Assembly: GCA_964017065.1 (NCBI GenBank)
Contig: OZ024785.1
Location: 8,759,086-8,823,085, forward strand
Direction: 5' to 3'
Source of the DNA: Haliclona indistincta
Taxonomy: Eukaryota > Porifera > Demospongiae > Haplosclerida > Chalinidae
DNA length: 64,000 nt
Both the position numbers and the translations under genes were made by a program. The notes below the pieces were generated by a model that worked only from the letters and a program-made list of their open reading frames with translations, did not search any database and was not told the DNA's origin. Of the stretch, positions 53,071 to 64,000 are shown piece by piece (the stretch's first letter is position 1; each line of letters starts with the position of its first letter).

Positions 53071-56000
53071 ATGAGTCGACGAGTGCTCTTGGAAGTTAAT
53101 CCGAGCTCTTGCATCCTAGTAATTGGGCCACATCTAACAAGTGCCGTACACCGAGCTGCTGGTCCATCGACATTAACACTCTCTCATCATTCTCTTCTAC
53201 GAAACGGCATACATCGAGTTGGAAGAATATGTGAGAATGAAGAACAACGATTGCTGCAACTGCTGGACACTGATTTCAATGCAGCTGCCAAAGAGACAGT
53301 AGACATCCTAGCTAGACATGGCGAACAGGAGGAGTGGCTAAGAATGTGTTGCTCCACTGAGGCCTGTGCTCTACCTGTCTTAGATGTAGCCAGCCCATTG
53401 CAGCAGCTGAAATCTCTACAGACCAGGGGCTGCAAACTGGTCTACACCTACTATGACAGCATTTTAGATACTGCATTGAACTGCAGTCCAATACACTCCA
53501 CTGGAAGTGCTCAGAAACTACTGCAATGGACTGAAGAAGAAGAAGCTGGTATATTGCACATTAATGGAATCTATAGTGATCCCAGCAGTCTAATACTGCA
53601 GTCTGGAGACTATGGCAACCGTATTGCAAGCAATTCCTTCTCTTTGCTTAGAGAATTTTTCCGCAGCAAAGCTATCATTTGTATTGGTCATGATCCTGAA
53701 CACTTTAATCCTCTATTGTCCGATTTTGCTCACTGCTTTCTAGAAGAAGACAAAATCGTTAAAAATCCTCCTCTCTATCTCTCCTCTACTGTGAAATCTC
53801 TCCCTCCGTGCTTCCTCCTATTCCCTATCACAAAAATGGAAGAGAACACTCAACTTCATCACATCATAGGAATTGGTGAAGAGAGCAACTTCTCTACAGG
53901 TGAGACCATGACTTCGTTTCTTGTTTTGAATAAAGAATTGACAAGGAGGTGTCAGCCAGACCATAGCTGGTTAAATCTAAGGCATGCAGTCTCCTGTTTG
54001 AATTAGGTTCATGCAGTCTCTTCCAGGACTACTTTGACCCGTTACTAGTCAAGTTATCTAGCGCTGTCGTGTCTACGTCAAAATTTTATGAACCCTAAAA
54101 CAATCAAGTAATTTGTTTAACGACATTAGAATGCAGTGTTTGTGCTGCATTTTGATTACAATTCTGCCTCTACCACCACCACCCAAAGGTAGTGCTACAT
54201 TCAAATACAGTCTCCATGCAGGGCTGTTTTTTTATTTTTGCGGCCTGCGGCATGTGACAAAATGATGGTGGTCAGAAAAAATCATATTATGTGAAAACAA
54301 GTGGAGCAATCGAATCGTGAATAAAATTTGCTTGGTTGATATGTTGTTGGTTTTGGTATCCTATAGTAACCCTGCTACAATCTTTATATAAACTAGCTAA
54401 CTGTTGCCGTAACAACCTTAATAAATTGTTATGTCTTCTATGAGTTTGTGGGTTGAACAAAAAAGTGCATGTTATCTTCATTTTAATTACCTACAAAGAA
54501 GCCTGATAGATAATTGCAGCAGAGATTTTTATTATGGTATAATATGATTTTGTGTATGAATTATGTAGATTAGGCATCTTCTTTATATGAATAGAACCCA
54601 GACAAGAGTTCTGATCTGCATTTGCAGGTGGTAGCATGATTTTACTGTTTCTTTAAACTCTAGAGAAACAGTTGTACAAAAACTCAGACAAGGATGTATT
54701 CAAAATGCAGCTGCTACTCATCTTCAATGAAAAACAGAGTTTTCGAAAGCTTGGAGACATCATCTATCAACTTAGTGAGCAGTCTGGAGAGATCTATGTC
54801 CGTCGTGACGCACTGACTGTTCTGTTCGGAAGAAGGATTCTCTACGGCAATGTCATGACTTATGGAGGTGAGCCCATACTGAGATCAGCCCTGGGCTAGC
54901 ATGTGGGATAAAGTTCCTGTTGTGAAAACAGTTTATTCACTTAGATAACTATGACTTTGCACAGGATTCACTGCTATGAAAATTCTGCTGTGTAGCTAGC
55001 AAACACCTTCAGTCATTCACGCTTAAAAGGTTCATGCCCTTCTTTTTAGGGCCAAATTAAATTTTAGTGCAGGTGCGATTTTAGTGCAGGTGCTCTGCGA
55101 TTTATTAGACCTGGGACGGGGAAATTACAGCGTTATTAGTTATACTAACCAGCGTATTGTCCTGTTATAACATTAAACAATAGGATGCTATCAAAGCTGC
55201 ATACACTAGAAAATGCACGAGAGGATAGCGAATTATGTGTGTGCTTCGTAATATTGTTATGTTAAAAATATAACCCTCACACCCACACCCACAGACATAA
55301 ATGCACACACCACATTGATGTGATCAAGTGCATGACAATAATTTTACTGGCTTCTATTGCTAAGAATCACAAACTGAATGGTTGACTAAGTAAACTGTTC
55401 TGTCATTTAGTGGTCTCCTACATCCCATATTCTGCAGGCAATGGACTGTACAGAATGTGGGACCTGGCTCTTAATGAATGCTCGGTGCTGCAGAGAAAAG
55501 GCCTGGTAGCTTTGAAGCTGCGAAATGCGATTGTGGTATGGTTAAAAGGAAAACCAGCTGGATTTGGAGCTATTACTGGTTAGCTGCAAGCAATATTTTG
55601 TTTGAATTCAAAATTTATCACATTTCTATCTCAGGCATCAGAACGTTTCATTCTTTATGGAACAACAATCAAATTGCTTCCTCGTCTTCTTCATCTTCTC
55701 CGGTTTCTTCTACTCTTTCTCTCGTGTCTCCGTCAGTTGTTGAGCCTTCTTCAACTGTACCTTCTTTGTCGTCACCTTCTACTGCTTCCTCATTTTCTCC
55801 CTCTCCTCCGCCGGTTTCACTGCTAGGCCTATACCCTCATCTCTTCAATCAGTTTCTCTCCTATCAGTTCAGCTATCCAGGTCTCTCCCCATTTGTTCCA
55901 GTAATCAATCCAGCTGCCCTTCCTTACTTACAAAGAAAACCGTCACCCTCGACGACAGCTCAGGAAGCAGCAGCCACTCAGTCTGTGCAAAATTCACCTC

Positions 56001-57012
56001 ACTCACAAAGCGAGAATGATTCGATCGATGATGCTGTATCAAGTACTGATACCAACAGTATTACTAGTAGCAGTGTCTTGTTGATGGCAAAGTCTCCAGA
56101 GAAACTCAATGATGAAAGCTCTTTAGAGTTACCGATAACCTCTGTAGCTCTTAATTCTGTGATTGCCGACCCGAGCAAGAACTCAACACTCACAACGCAG
56201 CCATCGTTCCAATATGCACCAGGAAGGCTGTCCTCCTCACTCTTCCCTCACGCCGCTAACTATGGTATGCCGTCCTTTTTTCCGTTATTCTCTCCACCTG
56301 CAAAACCAACTGTTCTCTTGTCACCGACCCATTTTTCCTACTTACCCTTCACTCCGGCATTTCAGCCTCTTTCAACTAGCGCCATCATTCATTCATCTAC
56401 AGCCTCCTTCAGTAGCTTACATTCTTCAGTAGCATCGTCGACCACGCAATCCTCTCATGTCTCTTCTCACACAAATAGTAGAAAACGAACAACAGGCGAA
56501 CCAAGCCAATCTCCCAAGCGACATAGTTCAGACAATGACTCTGATACAGAGAAATGCCGCAAGCAACAATCTGCGACAAGCAACAACAATCTAGCTGCAA
56601 CAGCTGGGAACCATCCTGAAGAAGACCAAGGTAAGAGCTATTTTGTGTGTGTTATAGAAACTATGGTTCTATTTTAGGAAGAAGACAAAGTGGACTACAC
56701 TTGCTCCAGTTTCTTCTTCATCTACTTTTCTCTCTCAACCATGGTTCCATTATTCAATGGACAGGAGCTAACTACGAATTCTGTATCATAGATCCCGACG
56801 CCCTAACTTCTCTATGGTCAACCATGTCAGGTGATAGTCACATGACTTTCAACAGCTTGCAGGGAGAATTAAATGCATACTCAGCACTCGGCCTACTCGA
56901 GAAAGTACAGGACGAAGGAGCGACTTATCGATTTTTGTTTGATGTAAATAAATACCTTACAATGCTAACCCACTTGTTACCTAATGTTGCTACAACAAGC
57001 ATCACTTCATAG
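53071..57012 (+). CDS. SIR2-like (FAM118-type) / ETS-domain fusion protein 2
   Basis: Five exons (53071-53899, 54664-54867, 55438-55578, 55635-56630, 56678-57012) join in frame to 834 residues. The SIR2-like part (~10-275) is the clearer of the pair: SCILVIGPHLTSAVHRAAG, GCKLVYTYYDSILDTAL, KLLQWTEEEEAGILHINGIY and SDPSSLILQSGDYGNRI, REFFRSKAIICIGHD. These match FAM118 segment by segment. Residues ~277-391 are the shared middle domain (LYRMWDLALNECSVLQRKGL, VALKLRNAIVVWLKGKPAGF). A Ser/Pro-rich linker with polySer and a likely basic nuclear signal (SPKRHSS) follows. The C-terminal ETS domain (LLQFLLHLLFSLNHGSIIQW, TGANYEFCIIDPDALTSLW) has SLQGELNAYS in the recognition helix, so both arginines are missing and the first-helix Trp is Leu. 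The introns after the SIR2-like part and before the ETS domain are phase 1, as in gene 1. Confidence 0.85.
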
Positions 57013-57437
57013 CAACAAAATGTGACTGTTCTGTTCATTTTTGTATATTCCACTGATTTGATATGTGACAAAAATCAAGACATTTCTTGCACAATTAAAC
57101 AACACATCTGGTATGACTGGTTTACAAACTCCACTAGCTATCTATAGGCCTATGCCCAATACAGAAGTTGAAAAGACTTTTTACAATTTTTTTCTTCTGT
57201 TGCATTATACATTTCAACTTTCCATCACTATTCTGATTATGTACTTAGATTAATTTTGATGTGAGCACTTTTATATCATAATTTATTCACAAAGCACTTT
57301 TATAAAGTTTTCATCACCGTAACAATCTATCAAAATTTTGATAAAAAATGAGAATTGTGAATTTTGTCTTCTACAATACTAGTACAATTCAAAATGATTT
57401 CGATATACCATAGAAAAATTTGTCGGTGTGTGTGTTA
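57013..57437. other. Convergent spacer between SIR2-ETS gene 2 and DCAF8
   Basis: 425 bp of AT-rich sequence between the two stop codons. It contains the 3' untranslated regions of both genes and no other recognisable feature. Confidence 0.6.
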
Positions 57438-60400
57438 TCAGGATTGCCTGCACTGTACATAATGTTCTCCATCATCGTCTTCTTCTTCATCACCATCTCC
57501 GTCTGCTCCGTTACCTCTCAGCTCCATTCTACCGCCACTATCGTCGCTGTCACTATCATCTTCGTCATCTTCATCCGTCAATCTCTGCTGTAAAAATCAT
57601 TTTGATTACCACTCTAAGTGCTACTTGTTCTGGTATGGTATTTCAAGGGACAAAATTTTTGGTGAATTTTGCTAATTTAAATTTGGCTACCAACCCCTAC
57701 AGTAGATCAGATAATTTTGTGTTCTTCAATTTTTGTCACTAGCTGCGTGTACAATACAAATGCACATTAGAACAGATGACAACGTTGAAAAAATTTTCAG
57801 ATCTACACTTTAAAATTACAACAACAGTGAAAAAATTTATTTGGGTGAAAGCTTGACAAAATTTTTTCCCACTATACGGTAACCTATTCACAGCAAAAGG
57901 ATCTGCAAAAGAGCACTCAATGTTGCCTTATCAAAGGTGCACTTAACTACTCTACTACTACACTATCAGAACTCCATTCTCATTGTCTCTCTTATCCGCA
58001 CACACATCCTTACCCTTAGTCTTCGTCTGTACTGTCTCATAATGTAGCTCATTATCATGTCATAGCCATCAGGCATCCTTTCCGCATCAATTCTACGGTT
58101 CTCTAAGTTAGCAGACGTCACCTGAACACAAGATATTAAAGTCTCTTACACACACACATATTCTACTGACTTCACTCAATCCTGCTAGATCTGTTCGTAC
58201 TCCAGAAGATGGCGCGAATATTTTAACATCGTGATCGAGTCCACTAGTGGCAAGCACTGGAATTTGAGGGTGTGGTTCAAGACAATTCACCTGCACACAA
58301 AACAAGCAATCAAGCAAGTATCTCTCACCTCTCTCCCCCTTCACTCTTTATCTCGCCCTCTCCTTGTCTTTTTTCTTTCTCTCTGTCTCTCTCCTTCCCC
58401 TTAATTCTCTCCCTCCCCTTCACTCTTTATCTCGCCTTCTCCTTTTCTTTTTGTCCTTCTCTCTGTCCCCTTAATTCTCTATCTCCCTCCCACTTACCAC
58501 GCCCTCTTTGTCACCCTCAAAGTACTGGACAATCTCCTGGTTTCTCTTGTCCCACAAAAACACATGACCACAGTCACTGCCGCTTACTACATACTCACTG
58601 CACAGCCCAAAATAGTTGACTCCTTTTACTACAGAACATGACCAAAACACAATCAACAACAAGAGAACAGGTGAAAATATTTCCTACCTGTGGCGTTGTT
58701 TCTGTGTCCAGAGAACTTTTTGATATTGTTGCTGTCACTAAGAAATGAAATTTTTGGGCATGGTTGAAACTTGGATGAAAGTCAGTAAACTCACCTCTGA
58801 GAGCAGGTGGTGTCAAACGTGTAGATGTCTTCGTCATTGTAAGTACACAGTAACTCTATAGAGAGTGAGACATTCACAATTGAAATGAACTACACATGGT
58901 TTTCTATGAGTAACTGATGAAAATACAAGCTTGTGTGAGTGACTGAAATAAGGGCTGTCAGAGATGAAATATTTGGCGGCTTGTTGTGTATGAGATGTCA
59001 ATGAAAGCCAACATACCTTTCCCATCATGTGAGTACACAAGACATGTGACATTAGACGATGAGTAGCTGCTGTTGGGGCTACCTCTGGGGGCACTCTACA
59101 ATCAGAGTGTCACCAAGGATACCATGATACTCACATTACTTACCAGGTGCTCGGGACAGTATTTCTGTACCGGTTGAGGAGTGGTGGTGTTCCCCTCTGA
59201 CTGGAAAGAAATGAGAGAGCAAGAAAATGAATGAACACAAGCAGAAAGCTAAAATGTGGTTCACAAATGACACAAGCAAGCAAGCGACCTACAGCAGTTT
59301 TATTCTTGCAAGGGTAAAGTGGAGCTAGACCGTAAAGTGTGGCATTAACATTCCATTAAGTCTTTAATCATGCTCCATTGTGTGAATAAAAACCAGTGAC
59401 TTGACACATTAGTGACTGCAAGGTGATGCTTTACACTCCTTGCAAGAAGTAATAAAGGCGCGTTCACGTGGACTATGCAAAGTGGATCGAATGCGCATTC
59501 AATCCGGTTCGTCAGTGTCCACATGAATCTGCTTATCGAATGCGCATTGGGTTCAATCCACCTCTGGAGGTAGATTGAAAGTGGATTGGAAGCGAATTGA
59601 GACTTTAGCGTGTGGGTGCATGCTGTCACAAATAGACAAAAAGCGCTTGGCAGACTAGCAAACCTTGATAATGGACATTTGAAGCATCGTTGAAGGCTAG
59701 GAAGAGCGCAGTGTAGCTTTTTGAGCCGCGCAAGTCGCATCCAACTCGCTACATGTGAACGCTCGTGATGTGCATTGAATTCGCTTCCAATTCGCAGTGG
59801 CGGTTTTGGGGATACAATGCACATCAAAAGTGGATTCCATGTGAACACGCCTTAACAAATTGCTTCAAAGCATCCTCAAGAGTGATGAATCTTAGTCTCA
59901 TACCGTATAGCCGTTTTTTTTTTCGCTGGTCAAATATTTTGTTAGCCAAATTTTGGCTGGGTCTAATTTTCGTCACAGAGCCATGTCACAGAACTTTTTA
60001 ATATTAATAGGCAAAAAGAATTTTTCGAAATCTAATTTTCGACCCGCACCAGCCGTTCGAAAATTAAATCCACATGAAAATAACCGGCTATACGGTATTT
60101 CTAATAGAACCAAAGTTCCATTCCAGCGATGAGCTACAACTAGCATCATAATTATGAACGTAAATGTAAGAAATCTGCACACAAGAACTGCACAAGAATA
60201 ATTTTTTGCGTTTTTCGTGGGTGCCCACAAAGCACAAAATTTTATACGTTAAATTTTTGTATTGGAGTAACAAACACAAAATTGGTCATTAATTTTAGAC
60301 AATATAATTAAAATTTTTCTTATCACTATACTTACTGTCGTCTCTCCTCCAAGTGTCCGTCTATCATAGACTCTGAAAGTAGATTCGTGCAGTGTCAGTA

Positions 60401-61268
60401 TTCAGTAATTCAATGTTATAATCAACACTATCTCACCTGGCAAAAGGATCACGTCCGGAAATAGCAAATCTATTGTAATCTGAAGGGTCGATGAATATTG
60501 AATACAGTGGAATTCTTCCATTTCGATCATTTCGACAAATCAGCAGTCTGGAGAGAGCAAGCTTGAGTAGTTGCATATTATCGATGTGACTTACTTATTT
60601 CTGCTGCTGGCATTGTCTCTGAGATCTATCTCCAACACACTACCATCCTCACCACAGCTGAGGAACACGTGAGGGTTGTCTGGTTCTAAAGCAATCTACA
60701 CGTATCAGATCAACTAACGAAGTCATTATTACAGTGACCACACCCACCTTGTGAGCAGAGTCTCGATGAAGACCGACTTGTTTACTAGTGATCGGCTCTC
60801 CGGTGGTCGAGATCACATGACACATCACCTGACCATCACGTGCTGCACTGACTATAACACTGTCATTGCACTGTGGCACAAACTTAGCCTGGCAAGAAGA
60901 AATACTTATTTTTGATCCACCAGCAGAAAAATTGTGTGCACCTGAAAAATATTAGAGTGGTGTCCTGTTTCGAAACGCGACATAGATACGCCTTTCCGCC
61001 AGTCCCACAGCACGATATGGAGGTCATCTGACCCACTAGCCAGTAGTTCTCCCCCGTGAGAGAAGTTTATACAGTTCACGCACCCGTGATGCGACTCCAA
61101 GCGTCTCTCCAACTGCAGTCGTTGTACAACAGAACTAGCGGAGTAGTACTGTGTTCTGTGGTCGCCCAGCAGCATGGCCGGGTCGGGACATAACTCTCGA
61201 GCGAGAAGAAGTTGGTGTGCATGCCATGACTGGTAGCTCGTGGCTGGAGAAGCGCTATAAGTCGCCAT
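57438..61268 (-). CDS. DCAF8: DDB1- and CUL4-associated factor 8 (DCAF8/WDR42A-type WD40 protein)
   Basis: Substrate-receptor subunit of the CUL4-DDB1 ubiquitin ligase. It starts at ATG 61268 ([13 protein letters not shown]); exon 1 runs to 60942 and encodes the first blade ([46 protein letters not shown]). Later exons: [129 protein letters not shown] with DVKIFAP. The last exon (57587-57438) is acidic and ends HYVQCRQS, closely like the VQC-x-x-S end of the vertebrate protein. That supports splicing from AGACTAAGG (58016) rather than read-through to a stop at 57966. The long N-terminal acidic region of vertebrate DCAF8 is absent, as the protein begins close to the first blade. A MITE of ~400 bp lies in one intron. 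Confidence 0.92.
58325..58490. repeat. Pyrimidine-rich ~84-bp duplication in a DCAF8 intron
   Basis: CTTCACTCTTTATCTCGCC is repeated with its flanks. It is low-complexity CT sequence, read as GA on the coding strand. Confidence 0.8.
59456..59852. mobile_element. ~397-bp Harbinger-like MITE in a DCAF8 intron
   Basis: Ends AGGCGCGTTCACGTGGA and the complementary TCCATGTGAACACGCCT are flanked by TAA on both sides (59453-59455, 59853-59855), a 3-bp TWA-type duplication typical of PIF/Harbinger MITEs. It contains several ATGCGCATT-type subrepeats. The 167-residue minus-strand ORF across it is not a gene. Confidence 0.75.
59902..60098. mobile_element. ~197-bp MITE with ATACCGTATAGCCG-type ends
   Basis: Left end ATACCGTATAGCCG and right end CGGCTATACGGTAT are inverted repeats, with inner complementary AAATTAG/CTAATTTTCG segments. 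It is located in the same DCAF8 intron as the Harbinger-like MITE. Confidence 0.7.
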
Positions 61269-62201
61269 AACACGGTGAGGAAGAAGAGATCACGTGATCA
61301 AAATAGTAAACACGTACACCACGCTTCCTTATCCGGTCCGGGTGTAAAGTACAAACCGTACCTAAGACTCTAGTCTGGACAGATCAGCCTCAGGATGCAT
61401 AGAAAAATTTAAACAATGCATCATGATAGTTGTGGTGAAGGAAATAATTTGTTTGTAGTACATACTTTCGCATATCATCTCAACTACCTAGATATCTCGT
61501 CTCCATGCAACAAGCAAAATGCTCTTAACAATTTGATAAAAAATCATTGTACAGACGATTTCCATTTTTGCACCAAAGTGTAACCATGCAGAAAAAAATC
61601 TGTATTCAGATAAAACTACAGCTAGTATTAATGTACCAGTCTAGTATTGCTTGACTATTATGATCATGTATTATAACCAGGAGCGTGTAAGGTGACTTAT
61701 AGCGCTTCCCTTTGTACACTCCTGACATAACCTTATTATCTGCATGCATGAGGTTACTGGAGACATATCCATTTCCTCATCCAAACTAGATCATTAACTC
61801 ACTTAAAAGAGATGAAAGCAGTTTATCGTGGTAAGAATCCTGCCATCAATAAGCATTTGAATAAATATTTACAATACTGGTCTCCCCTGTCATGCCCACA
61901 AGCCTATGATGTTTAGTTGCTAAGCTTGTCCAGTGTTCCTAGCTGTGGCTGATGACCTAGCTAGGAAGCATTGTTATATAGCTACTAGGAAATAAACACA
62001 TGCAACAATGGAGTACCAAGCCCAAAATTAATTTCCCAATTCAGTGAGGCATGAGCATAATAATACTGTTAGGATTTTAATGGATAGATACATACTAAAT
62101 GTACAGTATTGGTACTATTCTAGTACAGTAATAATAGGTAATACATTAGTTGGTAAGAGGAAGAGAGACAGAGAGGAAGAATATAGTGCCAATAGAGAAT
62201 G
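61269..62201. promoter_or_regulatory. DCAF8 promoter with TCACGTGA, then ETS gene 3' flank
   Basis: A palindromic TCACGTGA lies at 61290-61297, about 22 bases upstream of the DCAF8 start. The rest (about 900 bp, AT-rich) holds the 3' flank of the minus-strand ETS gene. No other gene is seen. Confidence 0.5.
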
Positions 62202-64000
62202 TCAAGTAGTGTTCATGACGGTAGCGGGCAGTGAGTTAATCAATGGTGTGGTGTGGTTGCTGCGAGGCATGGGTGTGGTCTGGTTGTTACGGGATACAAT
62301 GTATTGCTCGATATTGCAGGTGTATTTGAAGGTGAGCTTCTTCCCTGGCACCTTATCCATGATGCCTTTGCTGTAGTAGTAACGAAGACCGCGACTCAAT
62401 TTATCGTAGTTCATACGGGGCTTGTTCTTGCGCGCTCCCCACAAGTGAGCTACATCTTCTGGTCGCTGGATCTGAAACTCGTAGCCGTTCCCCGTCCAAT
62501 GAATGAGATGATGATTGGACGGTGTGAGGAGAAGGTCCAACAGAAACTGCCATAGCTGAATCGGTCCTCTGCCAGTGGGAGCTGTAGAAAGAAAAGCAAA
62601 ATGATGACAATAATCAAAATGTTACTATCAGTGGTTAAACGTGTTTCGTGTTTCTCATTCCGATTTTACCACACTGTTGTTTCAATGGTTTCAGCACTCA
62701 ATGGTGCATGTTGTAGGGAAATCTTATACTGGTCTAAAATGGGTAATATCAATAGCAACACTGTACTGAATTGAAACCAGCAACCACACTGCAAATAGTT
62801 TAGTAAACCAATTTGTATTCCAAACTAAATGCTGTTGCCCGCAGAACAGAATTTGGCACAAGCACACACCTGGATGAAGGTTGGTGTCTGGTGACAACAA
62901 ACAGCTTCCTCCCTCTTTTTCTTCTTCTCTCTCTTCTTCAGGCTCTCTCTTAGCCATCACTAGTCCTCGTGCTGCGGGCAACAGGACGGCTGTTGGGTTC
63001 ACCGAGGCATTGTAGTGTTGGAAGAACACTTGTTCACTTGTGGCAGACATTGGCAGACCAGGTGGCGAGGAAGGAGAGGTGTTATCAGCACGGTCTGAAA
63101 TAGTCACTGAAGAGGTGGAAGAGGAAGAGGATTTAGCACTTTTGATACAGTTGTTAGCAAGCTGCATGACGTCAGGCATTGAGGTGGAGCGGCGGCGTTT
63201 CTTGAGAGGAAAGTTCGGCCAGTCTATGTTAGGAGACAAAACTCGCTTGGAGTGCAATGCTCCCTCATTGTCTTCAGTGTGATTGTTAGAGGAGGCAGCT
63301 GACACTAATGTACCATCTGATAACATGAACAGCTGCTGTTTCTGATCTGGGTTGAGTAGTGACAGCCCTCCAGGAAGAATGCCGTTCGGGAGTACACTTT
63401 GATCAAGAGGCTTGGTTGCTGTTTCGGTAGGCTGCAAGCCAGTTTGAGAGGGGAAAGGTTGCATAGAGTAAGGCGAGATGAAGGGAAGTTGAGGGACAAA
63501 CATTGGTGTAGACTGGGTTGAGCTTCGTATGAGAATGGGCACTCCACAGTTGCCTAGTACGATGGACTGAGAGGTAGTGGGAGGAGAGGGAGGGGTTGAA
63601 GAACGAGGAGTGCTGAACTGAGGAGAGTGAGTGCCATTTTGTACGATGGGAGAAGAAGTGGAGAGAGGAACGGAAGAGAATGTGGGAAAGTTCGAAAGAG
63701 AAGTGAGACTGGCGAGTGTGGCTGATGCTTGCAACTGGTCAAAATGTCTATCGAGAAGCTTTCTCTGTTCTTCTGTGCCTTCAGCTTGAATCACAGAGCC
63801 AGTGTCCTCAGTTGAGGTACTCGGCAGTCTAGTGCTGACATTTTGACTCCATTTGATTGCATCGGAAATAAACTTCAGCTTTTTGTCCTCAAATGACAAG
63901 TTCTTTCCTAACAATTGACGAACCTTCTCGAGTTTAGGAACGGCACTTTCTACACCTTTCGAGTATTTTGCTGAGCGATTGTTGCATTGGTATCTATCAA
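62202..64000 (-). CDS. Canonical ETS-domain transcription factor (5' part beyond window)
   Basis: Two exons are visible: 64000-62870 (continuing past the edge) and 62581-62202, joined in phase 1. The last exon carries a full ETS domain: [80 protein letters not shown]. The recognition helix keeps both arginines ([10 protein letters not shown]), so GGA(A/T)-type binding is expected. The preceding exon is Ser/Thr/Pro-rich with a basic nuclear signal (FPLKKRRRS) and an acidic stretch ([13 protein letters not shown]) just before the ETS domain. Its visible start ([20 protein letters not shown]) is helical. No Pointed domain is seen in the visible part. Subfamily is not determined. Whether the missing N terminus includes a SIR2-like domain, as in its two neighbours, is an open question. 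Confidence 0.88.

Noticed and set aside
57966..58016. DCAF8 ending at an in-frame stop at 57966
   Set aside because: A consensus donor at 58016 joins in phase to an acidic last exon ending VQC-RQS, which matches the family's C terminus better; the read-through form may be a minor isoform.
59345..59848. 167-residue minus-strand ORF
   Set aside because: It spans a Harbinger-like MITE in a DCAF8 intron, with no coding pattern or known match.

Overview
The window is a compact, intron-rich animal (metazoan) nuclear genome segment. Introns are mostly 45-300 nt, intergenic gaps often 70-500 bp, and the genes encode animal-type proteins (DNMT3 with PWWP and ADD, NDUFS2, DCAF8, PDCD2, MMAA, ETS factors, a TRP-like channel). 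Small introns, many fold-back/MITE elements, an expanded TRP-like channel and sponge-like gene content suggest an early-branching animal, most likely a demosponge. That assignment is inference only.

Left half (1-27.6 kb): a ~14 kb tandem duplication. Each unit holds one copy of an ankyrin/TRP-like cation-channel gene (copy 1 at 2866-11560, copy 2 at 17520-26061), then exons of a small single-pass membrane protein, then the 3' end of the MMAA gene. Only the last MMAA copy (27086-28819, minus) is complete; three truncated 3' copies remain at ~1.5, ~13.2-13.8 and ~15.7 kb. Intron 1 of each channel copy is a trap for short inverted-repeat elements. Because the two units are paralogous, several insertions can be read against an empty site in the other unit, which gives target-site duplications directly (TTAA, GTTACACC, ATACACA and others).

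Middle (27.1-41 kb): tightly packed conserved genes. MMAA (-) and DDX10 (+) share a 121-bp divergent promoter. PDCD2 starts 73 bp after the DDX10 stop. DNMT3 (-) ends 136 bp from the PDCD2 stop. A small unrecognised gene (-) lies upstream of DNMT3, and NDUFS2 (+, 13 exons) follows. Several of these short promoters carry a palindromic CACGTG box.

Right (42-64 kb): a WD40 protein of unrecognised subfamily (-) is divergently paired with the first of two tandem genes (49589-52590 and 53071-57012, both +). Each of these encodes an N-terminal SIR2-like domain resembling animal FAM118, a shared middle domain I cannot name, a Ser/Pro-rich linker and a C-terminal ETS domain. DCAF8 (-) follows, and then a canonical ETS gene (-) that runs off the right edge. 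In both fusion genes the SIR2-like catalytic His-type position and the two ETS recognition-helix arginines are changed, while the canonical neighbour keeps its arginines. All three ETS genes share a phase-1 intron 9-10 codons before the first ETS helix. This SIR2-like/ETS fusion pair is the most novel content of the window.
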